Positions 1 through 7,573 of a stretch of 39,419 nucleotides of DNA are shown piece by piece (positions within the stretch are counted from its first letter, which is position 1; the number at the start of each line of letters is the position of its first letter). Both the position numbers and the translations under genes were made by a program. The DNA comes from an uncultured Prevotellaceae bacterium (GTDB taxonomy: Bacteria > Bacteroidota > Bacteroidia > Bacteroidales > Bacteroidaceae): assembly GCA_946540735.1 (NCBI GenBank), contig CAMNIN010000036.1, forward strand, positions 1 through 39,419, read 5' to 3'. The notes beneath the pieces were generated by a model. It was not told the DNA's origin. It saw nothing but the letters and a program-made list of their open reading frames with translations, and searched no databases.

Positions 1-160
1 AACAAAAGCAAATCCACCCGAATGGCTATGCTTACTTAGGTGCTGAGTAATTACCTTAATCAATAATGACTCTGCACACCCATTTTTCTTTTTACATTCA
101 TCGGTTTTTTTCGCTCGGCATCCATAGGGTAACGCTTGGCTTGCCCCGGACAGACCTGCC
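1..160. other. Unassigned left edge
   Basis: I see no recognisable gene, RNA or promoter here. On the minus strand, one reading frame just past the stop of the portal-like gene stays open from about 174 to the window edge, but its translation is lysine- and cysteine-rich and resembles nothing I recognise. It could be a broken continuation of the portal gene or simply chance. Confidence 0.4.
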
Positions 161-1666
161 TCAGACCAGGATTTTCAACCTTCGGAACGGGACAATCTCC
201 GAAGGGGCCATCCATTCCGCCAACTGCTCATCAGAATAGAACTGTTGCACATTACTGATATCCTTACGCATCCCTTCGGTGATAAAATGCCTAAAGGTGT
301 CGAGCATGTCGAGTTGCGACAGTGCGGAGTTATGGGTCTGCTGCTCATACAACGTGCCGCTTACGCCTGCGTTGGAAGTTTTCCCTTGCAAGGCGCCAGT
401 CACGCCAGAGATGTCCTCCATGAATCCCAGTTGGGTCTGCAGAAGCTCGTTGATACCCACATTGACTGCATTGGCCGACACTTGCTGCGGAAGAGCTGAT
501 CCATTACGGGTCCTCACTGGGATGACGCCATTGAACCGGGCCCATTCTTCGGCCACATCACTCAGTGAATAACCGTCGGGGATGCTTTCCTCCGGAACGA
601 GGAGCACGCCTTTGGCAGATGAGCGCATCACCCAGTCATACAATGTGATCAGACGGTTGGTGTAACGCTGCTGGTCGATGATGTCGGCTACAAATGAGTG
701 CACCTCTCCGTCAATAAACGGATATGCCTTGAACGTGAAAGGATGGCTTTGATGAGCATAGGGGGTGATTCCTTCGGCCAGCACATCGCCAAAAGGAGTC
801 AGGTAATAATAATGCCACTCCTCCACGATACGCCACTGCGAGGGCATCTCGCGATCCCCGGCCGACAGCTCGTCTTTCCAGACCAACTGGCCCTGCGCGC
901 GGTCATGACAGAGCCATCCCTGACGCCGCTCTTTGAGCCACACTTCTATCACACGGCAGGAACGGGGACTTGCCGGAAAGAAAAAGTCTTTGGGTCCTTC
1001 ATTCAGCATTCCGAAATCGGAGAGCATCTGGTCTATACGCTGCTGATATCCTTCGGCTGCGTAGATGCGTTGGAGACTTAGAACCTCTGAGGGCGCATGT
1101 GCGAATTCTGCGCAGAGCATGTCAAAAGGCATGTCGTGGATCTCGCCCACACAGTCGGTGTTCCATCCCCGGCAATCACTCATGCCCGTGTCGAGGAAAA
1201 AATAATCGAGAGGCACATTGTCGGTCCAACAATCATAACGGCCGCGGCGCCAGCCGAAAGACTTGCGTTGAACGACCATCCCGGAGATCAGAAACTCCTC
1301 AAGAGCCCTGACATTCATCTCGTCGAGACAGTTGATGCTGCCGACATCATCAAGAATGGCCGCCATCTGCTTCGCCGCTTCTTTCTTGTGGCAGCGTGGC
1401 TTCAAGCCGATACCTTCCGAACGATAGAGACCGAGCACTTGCTTCACCAAGCGACGGATCAGATTGTTTTTCAGGGGTTCACTGCCATAACTCCGGATGT
1501 ATTGCTCCTCTCGCATCCATTTTCCATCAACGTTTACAGGATCACCCCACTGGTCTCCATAACAATACCGCTTGCACCTGGCCCTTTCCTGACGAAAAGC
1601 AGACATGCTTTCCCAATAATTCCTTGCTGCGGATAGCAAAGAGATATTACTCCTGAAATCCATCAT
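161..1666 (-). CDS. Phage portal-like protein, isolated and possibly C-terminally truncated
   Basis: Encodes about 501 residues resembling P22/Bacteroidales prophage portal proteins, the ring through which DNA enters the phage head. What supports this is a general portal layout: an aromatic and basic N-terminal part, a central block containing the Asp-Gln-Gln-Arg-Tyr-Thr-Asn-Arg-Leu segment, and a late Gly-Val-Thr-Gly-Ala-Leu-Gln-Gly ... Gly-Val-Ser-Gly stretch followed by a Gln-rich helix, typical of portal stems. I chose the ATG at 1666 (1663 is equally possible) because a TAtcTTTG box lies only about 12 bases upstream; the frame is open further up to 1744, but that extension would span the promoter. 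No terminase, capsid or tail gene is nearby. P22-type portals are usually longer, so the C-terminus may be missing. The family call rests on pattern recognition. Confidence 0.6.
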   Translation of the reverse strand: MMDFRSNISLLSAARNYWESMSAFRQERARCKRYCYGDQWGDPVNVDGKWMREEQYIRSYGSEPLKNNLIRRLVKQVLGLYRSEGIGLKPRCHKKEAAKQMAAILDDVGSINCLDEMNVRALEEFLISGMVVQRKSFGWRRGRYDCWTDNVPLDYFFLDTGMSDCRGWNTDCVGEIHDMPFDMLCAEFAHAPSEVLSLQRIYAAEGYQQRIDQMLSDFGMLNEGPKDFFFPASPRSCRVIEVWLKERRQGWLCHDRAQGQLVWKDELSAGDREMPSQWRIVEEWHYYYLTPFGDVLAEGITPYAHQSHPFTFKAYPFIDGEVHSFVADIIDQQRYTNRLITLYDWVMRSSAKGVLLVPEESIPDGYSLSDVAEEWARFNGVIPVRTRNGSALPQQVSANAVNVGINELLQTQLGFMEDISGVTGALQGKTSNAGVSGTLYEQQTHNSALSQLDMLDTFRHFITEGMRKDISNVQQFYSDEQLAEWMAPSEIVPFRRLKILV

Positions 1667-1678
1667 CTTTTTTTGGTG

Positions 1679-1707
1679 CAAAGATAAACAAGAATCCGTC
1701 AGACAAA
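1679..1707 (-). promoter_or_regulatory. Bacteroidetes-type promoter of the portal-like gene
   Basis: Read on the minus strand, a TATCTTTG -7 box (1679-1686) has a TTTG at 1704-1707, 17 bases upstream, slightly short of the usual spacing. The start codon at 1666 would be only about 10 bases from the transcription start, so the mRNA would be nearly leaderless. Confidence 0.5.
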
Positions 1708-1877
1708 TGGTCATTTTAATCAATTCAAGTCTTTTTCTTTCCATTGTGACATGAAAAAAAGAAAATCACGTATCACATTGTAAGTGATAACTTTACAAAC
1801 TGTCAGAAATCGTCGCTGTTGTGTTTACATTTAGGCGAATTTAACATTTATTTACTCCGAATTGCTTTTTATTTAAG

Positions 1878-1885
1878 TATTTTTG
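1878..1885 (+). promoter_or_regulatory. -7 box (TATTTTTG) for the HTH gene
   Basis: Matches TAnnTTTG and lies about 70 bases before the TTG start at 1954. No clear TTTG element is seen at -33. It faces away from the portal-gene promoter, so the two genes are divergently transcribed. Confidence 0.5.
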
Positions 1886-1953
1886 CATTGCAGTTAACGC
1901 TGATGGATGCAGAGCCATACTCTCACAATTAGAAACTCCTAAATTTTAACATT

Positions 1954-2166
1954 TTGGTACACATCGGAGAATTAATCAAACAGACCTTAAAGCAGAGGCG
2001 CAAATCGGTGGTATGGTTTGCCGGTGAGTTGTCTTGCAGCCGTACAAATGTCTACAAGATATTCTCGAAGCAATCCATTGACAGTTATGATCTATTGAGA
2101 ATCTCGAAGATACTTGACTTCGACTTTTTTGAGGTTTACAGCAAGGAACTGCGGAAAAATCAATAA
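1954..2166 (+). CDS. Small Xre-like helix-turn-helix protein
   Basis: A 70-residue protein that is essentially a single helix-turn-helix domain. Residues 5-60 hold the Xre/Cro-type pattern: an N-terminal helix, the turn around Glu-Leu-Ser-Cys-Ser-Arg-Thr-Asn-Val-Tyr-Lys-Ile and a third helix with Tyr-Asp-Leu-Leu-Arg-Ile-Ser. The start is TTG at 1954; a stop codon at 1930 closes the frame upstream and no ATG gives the full first helix. The gene has its own upstream -7 box and a strong terminator after the stop, so it is a monocistronic regulator candidate. Its target is unknown. It is divergent from the phage portal-like gene and could be a prophage regulator remnant or a resident small transcription factor. 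Confidence 0.75.
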   Translation: MVHIGELIKQTLKQRRKSVVWFAGELSCSRTNVYKIFSKQSIDSYDLLRISKILDFDFFEVYSKELRKNQ

Positions 2167-2187
2167 GAGCATATCACAAAGAGATTT

Positions 2188-2221
2188 CAAGCATCCATTT
2201 TCATGGATGCTTGTTTTTTTT
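2188..2221 (+). terminator. Rho-independent terminator after the HTH gene
   Basis: A perfect 11-bp stem (CAAGCATCCAT paired with ATGGATGCTTG, 2188-2198 and 2203-2213) with a four-base loop is followed by a run of T. Confidence 0.9.
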
Positions 2222-2231
2222 CTCAAAAATG

Positions 2232-2262
2232 TTGCAGGGTCAATGATGTTTTTGTAATTTTG
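2232..2262 (+). promoter_or_regulatory. Promoter of the small lipoprotein gene
   Basis: A TAATTTTG -7 box (2255-2262) is preceded by TTG (2232-2234) with 20 bases between them, close to the Bacteroidetes consensus. The start codon follows about 25 bases downstream. Confidence 0.65.
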
Positions 2263-2287
2263 CGTATTGAAAACAAATTGACTGGAA

Positions 2288-2671
2288 ATGTACTTACGAA
2301 GACTATTTTCTATCCTTCTTTTCGTATCGGCACTGGTGAGTTGCACAGAAAAGGAAGTCATCGGCGTGGATCAGGTGGAGTTCCGCGATTCCATAGTCTA
2401 TCTCAACGGAAATCCCTACACAGGCATCGTGTGGGGAAACGATAGCCTTTGGCAGCTTACTGTCGAGAACGGGCAGATGACGGCCTTCACCCTCTACCAC
2501 CAGAATGGAGAGACTGCCTTTTCCATGACATCGCCTGCCGACACCCTACAGGCTTTCGACGAAACAGGAGCCTCACTGCCTATCGACAGCTTCGCCGTGA
2601 GATACAAGAATCTTGCGGATGAGATTCCTGCTCTGATCAAACGCATCCACGGGGAGACCGAAGAACCATAA
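2288..2671 (+). CDS. Small predicted lipoprotein with a MORN-like repeat
   Basis: A 127-residue protein with a lipoprotein signal peptide: basic start, hydrophobic core and a Leu-Val-Ser-Cys lipobox with Cys19 as the lipidated residue. The mature part has the short beta pattern Leu-Asn-Gly-Asn-Pro-Tyr-Thr-Gly ... Tyr-His-Gln-Asn-Gly-Glu, which resembles MORN/YwqK-type repeats, followed by a helical C-terminus. Function is unknown. It sits 12 bases upstream of a membrane-anchored coiled-coil gene and is probably co-transcribed with it. Its own promoter is visible upstream. The lipoprotein call is solid; the repeat assignment is tentative. Confidence 0.8.
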   Translation: MYLRRLFSILLFVSALVSCTEKEVIGVDQVEFRDSIVYLNGNPYTGIVWGNDSLWQLTVENGQMTAFTLYHQNGETAFSMTSPADTLQAFDETGASLPIDSFAVRYKNLADEIPALIKRIHGETEEP

Positions 2672-2683
2672 AACCAGAATCCA

Positions 2684-3397
2684 ATGAAAAAAGCATTCAT
2701 CATCATCTTCGTTCTGATGTTGGTCGGCGGGGGAACAGGATATTATTTCTACGACAAGGAACAAAAGCGCATCGCTGCAGAGAAAGCCACTCACGACTCG
2801 CTGCGAAAGGCTCGTGAACTCAACAACGCACGACTGGCCGCCATGGAGAAAGCACACCGTGACTCGCTGGCCGAATATGAGAAAACCCACTCTCCGGAGG
2901 TGATCAGGAGGATTGTGGAGAAAATGATTTCAGAGGAAATGATGAGCGGCCGCAACCGCATCAACGGCAGCAACTGGTCGGAGCGCATCTGCATCCTGCG
3001 TGAGCAATGCGACAACGTGCTTGCCTATAGCGACGAGAAGGCTGACTCTATCTTCCGCTCTTTCAGCTTCAAAGGGCTGATGGGGAAAGATATACACGTC
3101 TATTCCGACAGCATCACACACATCTACTACATCGCTCCCGAATCGGCCTACGCCGACGTGCTCTTTGATATCGGCAGTGAATACCCCAGCCAAAAGGTGA
3201 TCTACAAGCTGGCGTTCGAAAATGAAAGATGGGTATTCGACGATTTCACATTCGAATACCCAGATGGGGATATGGTCACCGAATCCGATGAGATGAACTG
3301 GTTTCTGAAAGAATACGGAGGCTTAAGCGATGACAGTGATGACAGCGATGAAACCAAAGCCAAGGTCAAAGCCAAACCTAAAGACAAAGAGCCTTAA
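2684..3397 (+). CDS. Membrane-anchored coiled-coil protein of unknown function
   Basis: A 237-residue protein starting with Met-Lys-Lys and a single hydrophobic segment (about residues 4-22), probably an uncleaved anchor. A charged helical stretch follows, with two Ala-Thr/Lys-Ala-His-Xaa-Asp-Ser-Leu units (about residues 35-67) that look like a coiled coil. A mixed alpha/beta domain then runs to about residue 205, and the tail is low-complexity (Asp-Ser repeats, then Lys-Ala/Pro-rich). I recognise no family. It shares an operon with the lipoprotein upstream. Its stop codon overlaps the stop of the opposing GrpE-like gene by four bases. Confidence 0.75.
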   Translation: MKKAFIIIFVLMLVGGGTGYYFYDKEQKRIAAEKATHDSLRKARELNNARLAAMEKAHRDSLAEYEKTHSPEVIRRIVEKMISEEMMSGRNRINGSNWSERICILREQCDNVLAYSDEKADSIFRSFSFKGLMGKDIHVYSDSITHIYYIAPESAYADVLFDIGSEYPSQKVIYKLAFENERWVFDDFTFEYPDGDMVTESDEMNWFLKEYGGLSDDSDDSDETKAKVKAKPKDKEP

Positions 3398-3840
3398 CTA
3401 TTCTTGACCACGATCACTTCTGCCTGGCGGAGAAGACGATCCTTGCGGTAGAAACCGTCACGCACGATGCGGAGCACTTTGCCATCCGCTTTCTCCTCAT
3501 CGGGCTCCGTACCTACAATCTTGGCTTTTGTGGCGTCAAAATCGTCTTCGGGGAAACTCACCCTGAAAGCACCGTAATGCTCAAGCACTTCGATGAGCTT
3601 GGTCTTGGCAGTGAGCATCCTGGCGATGGCACTGGTGGATATCTTGCTCTGATCGAGGCCACGCTCATGGATGGTGGCTTCAGCCCACTCAAACGCCTCC
3701 AGCACCTGCAGGAAATCCTTGCAGATCTCGCTCACCTGATTGTCGCTCGACTGTTCCTGGGTGGAAATCCAGTTGTTGAGATGGATATTCTCGTCGTACA
3801 GCCCTTTGATCTCTTCTCTTATTTCATCAAACTTGCTCAT
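3394..3840 (-). CDS. Divergent GrpE-like nucleotide exchange factor
   Basis: A 148-residue protein whose C-terminal half resembles the GrpE beta domain: a Phe-Asp-Ala-Thr-Lys-Ala segment at the usual Phe-Asp-Pro-Xaa-Xaa-His position, then Gly-Lys-Val-Leu-Arg-Ile-Val-Arg-Asp-Gly-Phe and Asp-Arg-Leu-Leu-Arg-Gln-Ala-Glu-Val-Ile-Val. The N-terminal part is helical but short compared with the long GrpE dimer helix. GrpE releases ADP from DnaK; here the partner may be a non-canonical Hsp70, since dnaJ/dnaK are not adjacent. It is the second gene of a two-gene minus-strand operon, 22 bases after a zinc-ribbon/LysM gene. The GrpE-like fold is likely, the physiological role is not established. Confidence 0.7.
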   Translation of the reverse strand: MSKFDEIREEIKGLYDENIHLNNWISTQEQSSDNQVSEICKDFLQVLEAFEWAEATIHERGLDQSKISTSAIARMLTAKTKLIEVLEHYGAFRVSFPEDDFDATKAKIVGTEPDEEKADGKVLRIVRDGFYRKDRLLRQAEVIVVKNS

Positions 3841-3862
3841 AATACTTCCGTTTAAATAGACA

Positions 3863-4480
3863 TCATTTGACGATCAACTGCTCGCCGATTTCCAATTGAT
3901 CACTGGCCTTGCGACCATTCATCTTGGCGATATCCACATCCTTGATCTTACCCTTGTAGAGCTTTTGGGAGATCTTCCACCAAGAGTCACCTTTCTGCAC
4001 GGTGTAAATCTTCTTACCGTCCTTCAGGGCCACTTTGTCTGAGGGGGCAGTGATGTCATCCTTCACCTCGCTGGCCTCAGCTGCTTTCTCCGCAGAAGGC
4101 TCGGCAGTGACCTCGGCTGTCTTCACACCTTCCTTGCTCTCCGCCTTCAGGTCGGCAGTGGCTACCGCTGGCTTCTTCTGGCCGACTGCGTTGTCTCTCA
4201 TTGAGGCAATGGAGTCTTCCAGAAGCGCGATGCGCTCCTTGTCGGCTGTAGGTGAAGTGCCCTTGGTGAGAAACAGGAAAGCAAAAAGAGCGGCGGCCAC
4301 CATTGCGCCAATGGCAACGGGCTTCCATACCGTCGACTTCGCTTTACTGTCCTGCTCAATCTTGTCGAGCAAGCGGAAAACTTTCAGATTGCTGCCACAA
4401 TCAGGACATCTGACATCTCCCTGATGATAGTCAGGGATATCTTTGCGCCCGCATACCGGGCATCTTGTACTATCTGTCAT
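3863..4480 (-). CDS. Zinc-ribbon, single-pass membrane protein with C-terminal LysM domain
   Basis: A 205-residue protein with three visible parts. Residues 7-28 form a zinc ribbon (Cys7-Xaa2-Cys10 and Cys25-Xaa2-Cys28). Residues 54-71 form one transmembrane helix. A low-complexity Ala/Glu/Lys linker leads to a LysM domain from about 158 to the end (Tyr-Thr-Val-Gln-Lys-Gly-Asp-Ser-Trp-Trp-Lys-Ile). The predicted topology puts the zinc ribbon in the cytoplasm and the peptidoglycan-binding LysM domain in the periplasm. It is the first gene of an operon with a GrpE-like gene, which suggests a link between a cytoplasmic chaperone and the cell wall. Function is not known. Confidence 0.8.
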   Translation of the reverse strand: MTDSTRCPVCGRKDIPDYHQGDVRCPDCGSNLKVFRLLDKIEQDSKAKSTVWKPVAIGAMVAAALFAFLFLTKGTSPTADKERIALLEDSIASMRDNAVGQKKPAVATADLKAESKEGVKTAEVTAEPSAEKAAEASEVKDDITAPSDKVALKDGKKIYTVQKGDSWWKISQKLYKGKIKDVDIAKMNGRKASDQLEIGEQLIVK

Positions 4481-4529
4481 TTCTTTCTATAAAAAATAAG
4501 GGCTAAAATGCCATTTCCAAAAATCGCCC

Positions 4530-4537
4530 CAAAGATA
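4530..4537 (-). promoter_or_regulatory. -7 box (TATCTTTG) of the LysM/GrpE-like operon
   Basis: Matches TAnnTTTG on the minus strand, about 50 bases before the start at 4480. No good -33 element is seen. The remaining gene-free stretch up to 4798 contains this box and the terminator at 4675-4699; I see nothing else in it. Confidence 0.55.
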
Positions 4538-4674
4538 CGATTTTTTTTTCATACATTGAGGTTTTTTGCAAAAAATATTTACGCTAAGTGCTTGAAATCT
4601 AATTTTTCACCTCAAAATCAGGGTTCTGAAATGACAAAGTGCGTTTCGGATCCCTGATGGTCTGCACACGTGAC

Positions 4675-4699
4675 AAAAAAAGCAGCACCGAAGTGCTGC
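4675..4699 (-). terminator. Rho-independent terminator with UUCG tetraloop
   Basis: On the minus strand GCAGCAC-TTCG-GTGCTGC (4682-4699) is followed directly by seven T. The UUCG loop on a perfect 7-bp stem is an exceptionally stable hairpin. It ends the transcript of the 68-residue peptide gene about 100 bases after its stop. Confidence 0.9.
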
Positions 4700-4798
4700 A
4701 CGAAAATAGGAGTCCCGTATGCCCCAAACCGGAAGGACATCACAAGTATACTACGATCTAAATTCCAAATGTAAAGTATTCACAAACCGTCGACTGAG

Positions 4799-5005
4799 TT
4801 AATCCCAGTTGGCTTCTCCGGAGATATTCCGCACATTGAAGGACGGGTCGGAGAGGAAATCTCCACTCACCGGCATCGTCTGGATATAATCCGTGGATGT
4901 GGGTCCTGTAATACCACCAGAAATGGTGTTCGTACCCGCGAGTATCGCATACTCAGTATCAAGCAGAGTATAAACCTCAGTGATCGGTTGCTGGTATTTT
5001 TTCAT
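4799..5005 (-). CDS. Small 68-residue peptide of the MKKY...P...EV type
   Basis: A 68-residue product beginning Met-Lys-Lys-Tyr-Gln-Gln-Pro-Ile-Thr-Glu-Val. This opening is familiar from many short, uncharacterised Bacteroidales proteins. The rest is rich in Thr, Ser and Gly and ends acidic; there is no cleavable signal peptide or lipobox, although Ala-Ile-Leu-Ala-Gly at about residues 20-24 could be a short processing site. The gene is well framed by a strong promoter (5136-5167), a leader of about 125 bases with a hairpin, and a UUCG terminator, so it is probably expressed. Function is unknown. Confidence 0.65.
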   Translation of the reverse strand: MKKYQQPITEVYTLLDTEYAILAGTNTISGGITGPTSTDYIQTMPVSGDFLSDPSFNVRNISGEANWD

Positions 5006-5051
5006 AATAACAAATGATAAGTGACAATTGATGAATGAATGAATTCGAAAT

Positions 5052-5070
5052 TCACCATATCACATGGTGA
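5052..5070 (-). promoter_or_regulatory. Hairpin in the leader of the 68-residue peptide gene
   Basis: A 7-bp inverted repeat (TCACCAT/ATGGTGA) with a 5-base loop lies midway between the predicted transcription start and the start codon. It may be an mRNA structure or a protein-binding palindrome; nothing more can be read from it. Confidence 0.35.
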
Positions 5071-5135
5071 CAGGAAAGCCCTCTATCAAGCCAAACGTAG
5101 GTATAAACGCCGGCCTATGCGGACTTTTACGCTCG

Positions 5136-5167
5136 CAAAATTAAATAATTGTATTTAATACAGCAAA
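5136..5167 (-). promoter_or_regulatory. Consensus Bacteroidetes promoter of the 68-residue peptide gene
   Basis: On the minus strand TTTG (5164-5167), a 20-base spacer and TAATTTTG (5136-5143) give one of the best consensus promoters in the window. Transcription would start near 5129, leaving a leader of about 125 bases. Confidence 0.75.
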
Positions 5168-5224
5168 TATTTTTCAAGAAAAATGCACCGAATGAACAAA
5201 AATCGGGGAAAAATCCGCAAAAAT

Positions 5225-6637
5225 TCACTTTTTCCGGCATCCCGAACCATCAAAACAATGCGTACAGATGCGGCATTTCGGCATTCCTATGCTCTCCACC
5301 AGATTGGAGATGGTGTTGAATTTCAATGTGGTGATTCCGAGTTGTCGGGCGATTTCCTTCACCATCCGCTCATACTCGGGTGTGCCGGCGGTGGCGTACA
5401 GGTCGAGGTGACGGTCGGGGGCTCCCTCAAACTGCTGGATGATACGACGTGTGATGAGCTCCAAGTCACTTTTCGAACTGGTGAAATTGATAAACGGACA
5501 GCCGTAGACGAGAGGCGGGCAGGAGATGCGGGCGTGAACTTCCTTGGCGCCATACCCGAAGAACATGCGCACATTGTCACGCAACTGGGTTCCCCTGACG
5601 ATGGAATCATCACAGAACACCACCCGCTGCCCTGTCAGGATGGCTCGGTTGGGGATGAGCTTCATCTTGGCCACAAGGTCACGTCTCGACTGGTTGCCGG
5701 GAGTAAAGCTCCGGGGCCACGTCGGGGTGTATTTCAATACGCCGCGGCGATAAGGCACACCATGGCCTTCTGCATAGCCGACGGCCATGCCGACACCTGA
5801 ATCGGGCACGCCGCAGACGATGTCGACTTCCGTATCGTCGTCCTTTCCCATCAGAAAACCGTTGTGCTCTCTCATGGCTTCCACATTGATGCCATTATAG
5901 GCACTGGTGGGGAAACCGTAATATACCCAGAGGAACGAACAGATCTGCTCTTCTTGCTCGGGCTGCTTCAGCACCTCATATCCTTCAGCTCTGAGCTTCA
6001 CGATCTCACCGGGACCAAGGTCATGCACTGGATCATAGTCGAGATTGGGGAAACTGGACGTCTCACTGGTTGCAGCATACGCCCCGTCTTTCTTGCCGAT
6101 GGCGATGGGTGTCCGTCCATACTTGTCGCGGGCGGCGATAATGCCATCCTCGGTGAGGATAAGCATCGAACATGAGCCGTCGACTTGATCGTATACTTTC
6201 TGGATACCCTCCAGGAACGTCGACCCCATATTGATGAGCAGGGCCACAAGCTCTGTCTGATTGATCTTGTTGGCTGACATCTCGCTGAAGTGCATCTTCT
6301 GAGCAAGCAACTGATCGGCGATCTCACGCTGATTGTTGATCTTCGCCACAGTGACGACAGCATAACGGCCAAGATGAGAGTTGACGATAATAGGCTGTGG
6401 ATCGGTGTCGCTGATCACGCCGATGCCCTGATTGCCATGAAACTGGTCGAGTTCGTCCTCAAACTTGGAGCGGAAATAATCTCTTTCAAGACTATGGATG
6501 CTACGGCTGAAACCTCTCTCAGGGTCAAAAGTCGCCATACCTGCACGGCGTGTGCCGAGGTGTGAGTTGTAGTCTGTACCATAAAACAAGTCGTTGACGC
6601 AATCGACAGTCGAGATTGTACCGAAAAAACCTCCCAT
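5225..6637 (-). CDS. PurF-like amidophosphoribosyltransferase paralogue lacking the N-terminal cysteine nucleophile
   Basis: A 470-residue two-domain PurF homologue. PurF makes phosphoribosylamine from PRPP and glutamine in purine synthesis. The phosphoribosyltransferase half looks intact, with the PRPP loop at residues 339-350 (Val-Val-Phe-Cys-Asp-Asp-Ser-Ile-Val-Arg-Gly-Thr). Cys233, Cys380, Cys458 and Cys461 match the positions of the iron-sulfur ligands of Bacillus-type PurF. The glutaminase half does not look active: the protein begins Met-Gly-Gly-Phe-Phe-Gly where PurF has a processed Cys-Gly-Val-Phe-Gly, and the usual His-Asn-Gly-Asn and His-Arg-Gly-Gln segments are replaced. No alternative upstream start restores a cysteine; a promoter lies just upstream. 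It may use ammonia, have another partner, or be a repurposed paralogue. A purD gene occurs elsewhere in the window. Confidence 0.85.
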   Translation of the reverse strand: MGGFFGTISTVDCVNDLFYGTDYNSHLGTRRAGMATFDPERGFSRSIHSLERDYFRSKFEDELDQFHGNQGIGVISDTDPQPIIVNSHLGRYAVVTVAKINNQREIADQLLAQKMHFSEMSANKINQTELVALLINMGSTFLEGIQKVYDQVDGSCSMLILTEDGIIAARDKYGRTPIAIGKKDGAYAATSETSSFPNLDYDPVHDLGPGEIVKLRAEGYEVLKQPEQEEQICSFLWVYYGFPTSAYNGINVEAMREHNGFLMGKDDDTEVDIVCGVPDSGVGMAVGYAEGHGVPYRRGVLKYTPTWPRSFTPGNQSRRDLVAKMKLIPNRAILTGQRVVFCDDSIVRGTQLRDNVRMFFGYGAKEVHARISCPPLVYGCPFINFTSSKSDLELITRRIIQQFEGAPDRHLDLYATAGTPEYERMVKEIARQLGITTLKFNTISNLVESIGMPKCRICTHCFDGSGCRKK

Positions 6638-6686
6638 AGTGTGAATGAAAAATACTTTGTACCTTAAAAATGCTGTATTGTGGTTG

Positions 6687-6717
6687 CAAAGTTAGCACAT
6701 TACAACCGCAAAACAAA
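6687..6717 (-). promoter_or_regulatory. Promoter of the PurF-like gene
   Basis: On the minus strand TTTG (6714-6717), 19 bases and TAACTTTG (6687-6694). Transcription would start near 6680, about 43 bases before the ATG at 6637, which supports that start codon. Confidence 0.7.
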
Positions 6718-6786
6718 ACGAAGAGACATTTTTTTTTGCCTTTTTCCTCCATTTCATAACTCAAATCAAGCGGGCCGCTCCTTGGC

Positions 6787-7542
6787 TTATCCGTTGGCGG
6801 ATGGTAGAAGATGAGCCATTTCGAGCACCTCGGTGAGCAAGAAAGCCCGATGGCAGTCGAGACAGGCGAGATGCTCGTTCACCCAAGGGGTGTTGCCAAG
6901 CTTCTGCGTATGGCCGAAAATCTGGTAAATCCCCGGGAGGGGGACTTCTTTGGACATCTCGGAATAGTCGGCCCAGAGCGGTCCGCCCACAAGGGCTCCC
7001 CCACCCCGGCACCATCCGATATCAGCCAGTGCGATGATTCCTTCTGGGGTATCCAGCAGTGCGTTGAGAGATTCCGCAGTGGGCTCCCCGACGAGCGACT
7101 CATACTTATGCAACCACCCTGAAGCCACTCCCGCATGGGTAAGCAAGCAATGGACGCCTCCGCATTCGGCTTCAAAAGCAAGCGTGAAAAGGTCTTTGTT
7201 GGCTTCCATCATCTCATAGATCTGGGGCCGCATCATACTGTTGTAACGGGTGCCTCCGGCCATCCGCCTGAAGGGCGTCGACTTGTAGTGCATGTCGTGG
7301 TTGCCGATGAGCAAAGTCGTGGTGGAACGGTGGCTCCTGGCGAAATCCACAATCTCCTTCATCACATCGAATGCCTCCTCGGGAAAGATGCCCTCGTGGG
7401 GATAAGGGTCGACATAGTCTCCTAAAAACACCACGTGGGCATACGGCGTGTCGTTCACCGCATCACGCCAGAAACCACGTCCATGGACATCGGGGATGAT
7501 CAAAAGGTCGTTTTCTCGATTAAAATTCATCATGTCTGTCAC
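6787..7542 (-). CDS. Calcineurin-like metallophosphoesterase
   Basis: A 251-residue protein with the metal-binding motifs of the calcineurin-like phosphoesterase fold: Asp18-Val-His20-Gly, Gly41-Asp-Tyr-Val-Asp45, Gly80-Asn-His-Asp83, a later Thr-His-Ala-Gly, and Gly-His-Thr-Gln near residue 205. This pattern is closest to Ser/Thr protein phosphatase- and ApaH-like enzymes, which hydrolyse phosphoproteins or dinucleoside polyphosphates. The substrate cannot be read from sequence. No signal peptide is seen, so it should be cytoplasmic. It is a single gene with a -7 box upstream; internal Met4 or Met5 are possible starts. Confidence 0.85.
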   Translation of the reverse strand: MTDMMNFNRENDLLIIPDVHGRGFWRDAVNDTPYAHVVFLGDYVDPYPHEGIFPEEAFDVMKEIVDFARSHRSTTTLLIGNHDMHYKSTPFRRMAGGTRYNSMMRPQIYEMMEANKDLFTLAFEAECGGVHCLLTHAGVASGWLHKYESLVGEPTAESLNALLDTPEGIIALADIGWCRGGGALVGGPLWADYSEMSKEVPLPGIYQIFGHTQKLGNTPWVNEHLACLDCHRAFLLTEVLEMAHLLPSANG

Positions 7543-7573
7543 TTTTTTTCTTCAAAAGCACACTATCTGCGTG

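Noticed and set aside
1..174. A continued frame of the portal-like gene shifted by one base
   Set aside because: The open frame exists but its translation does not look like portal sequence.
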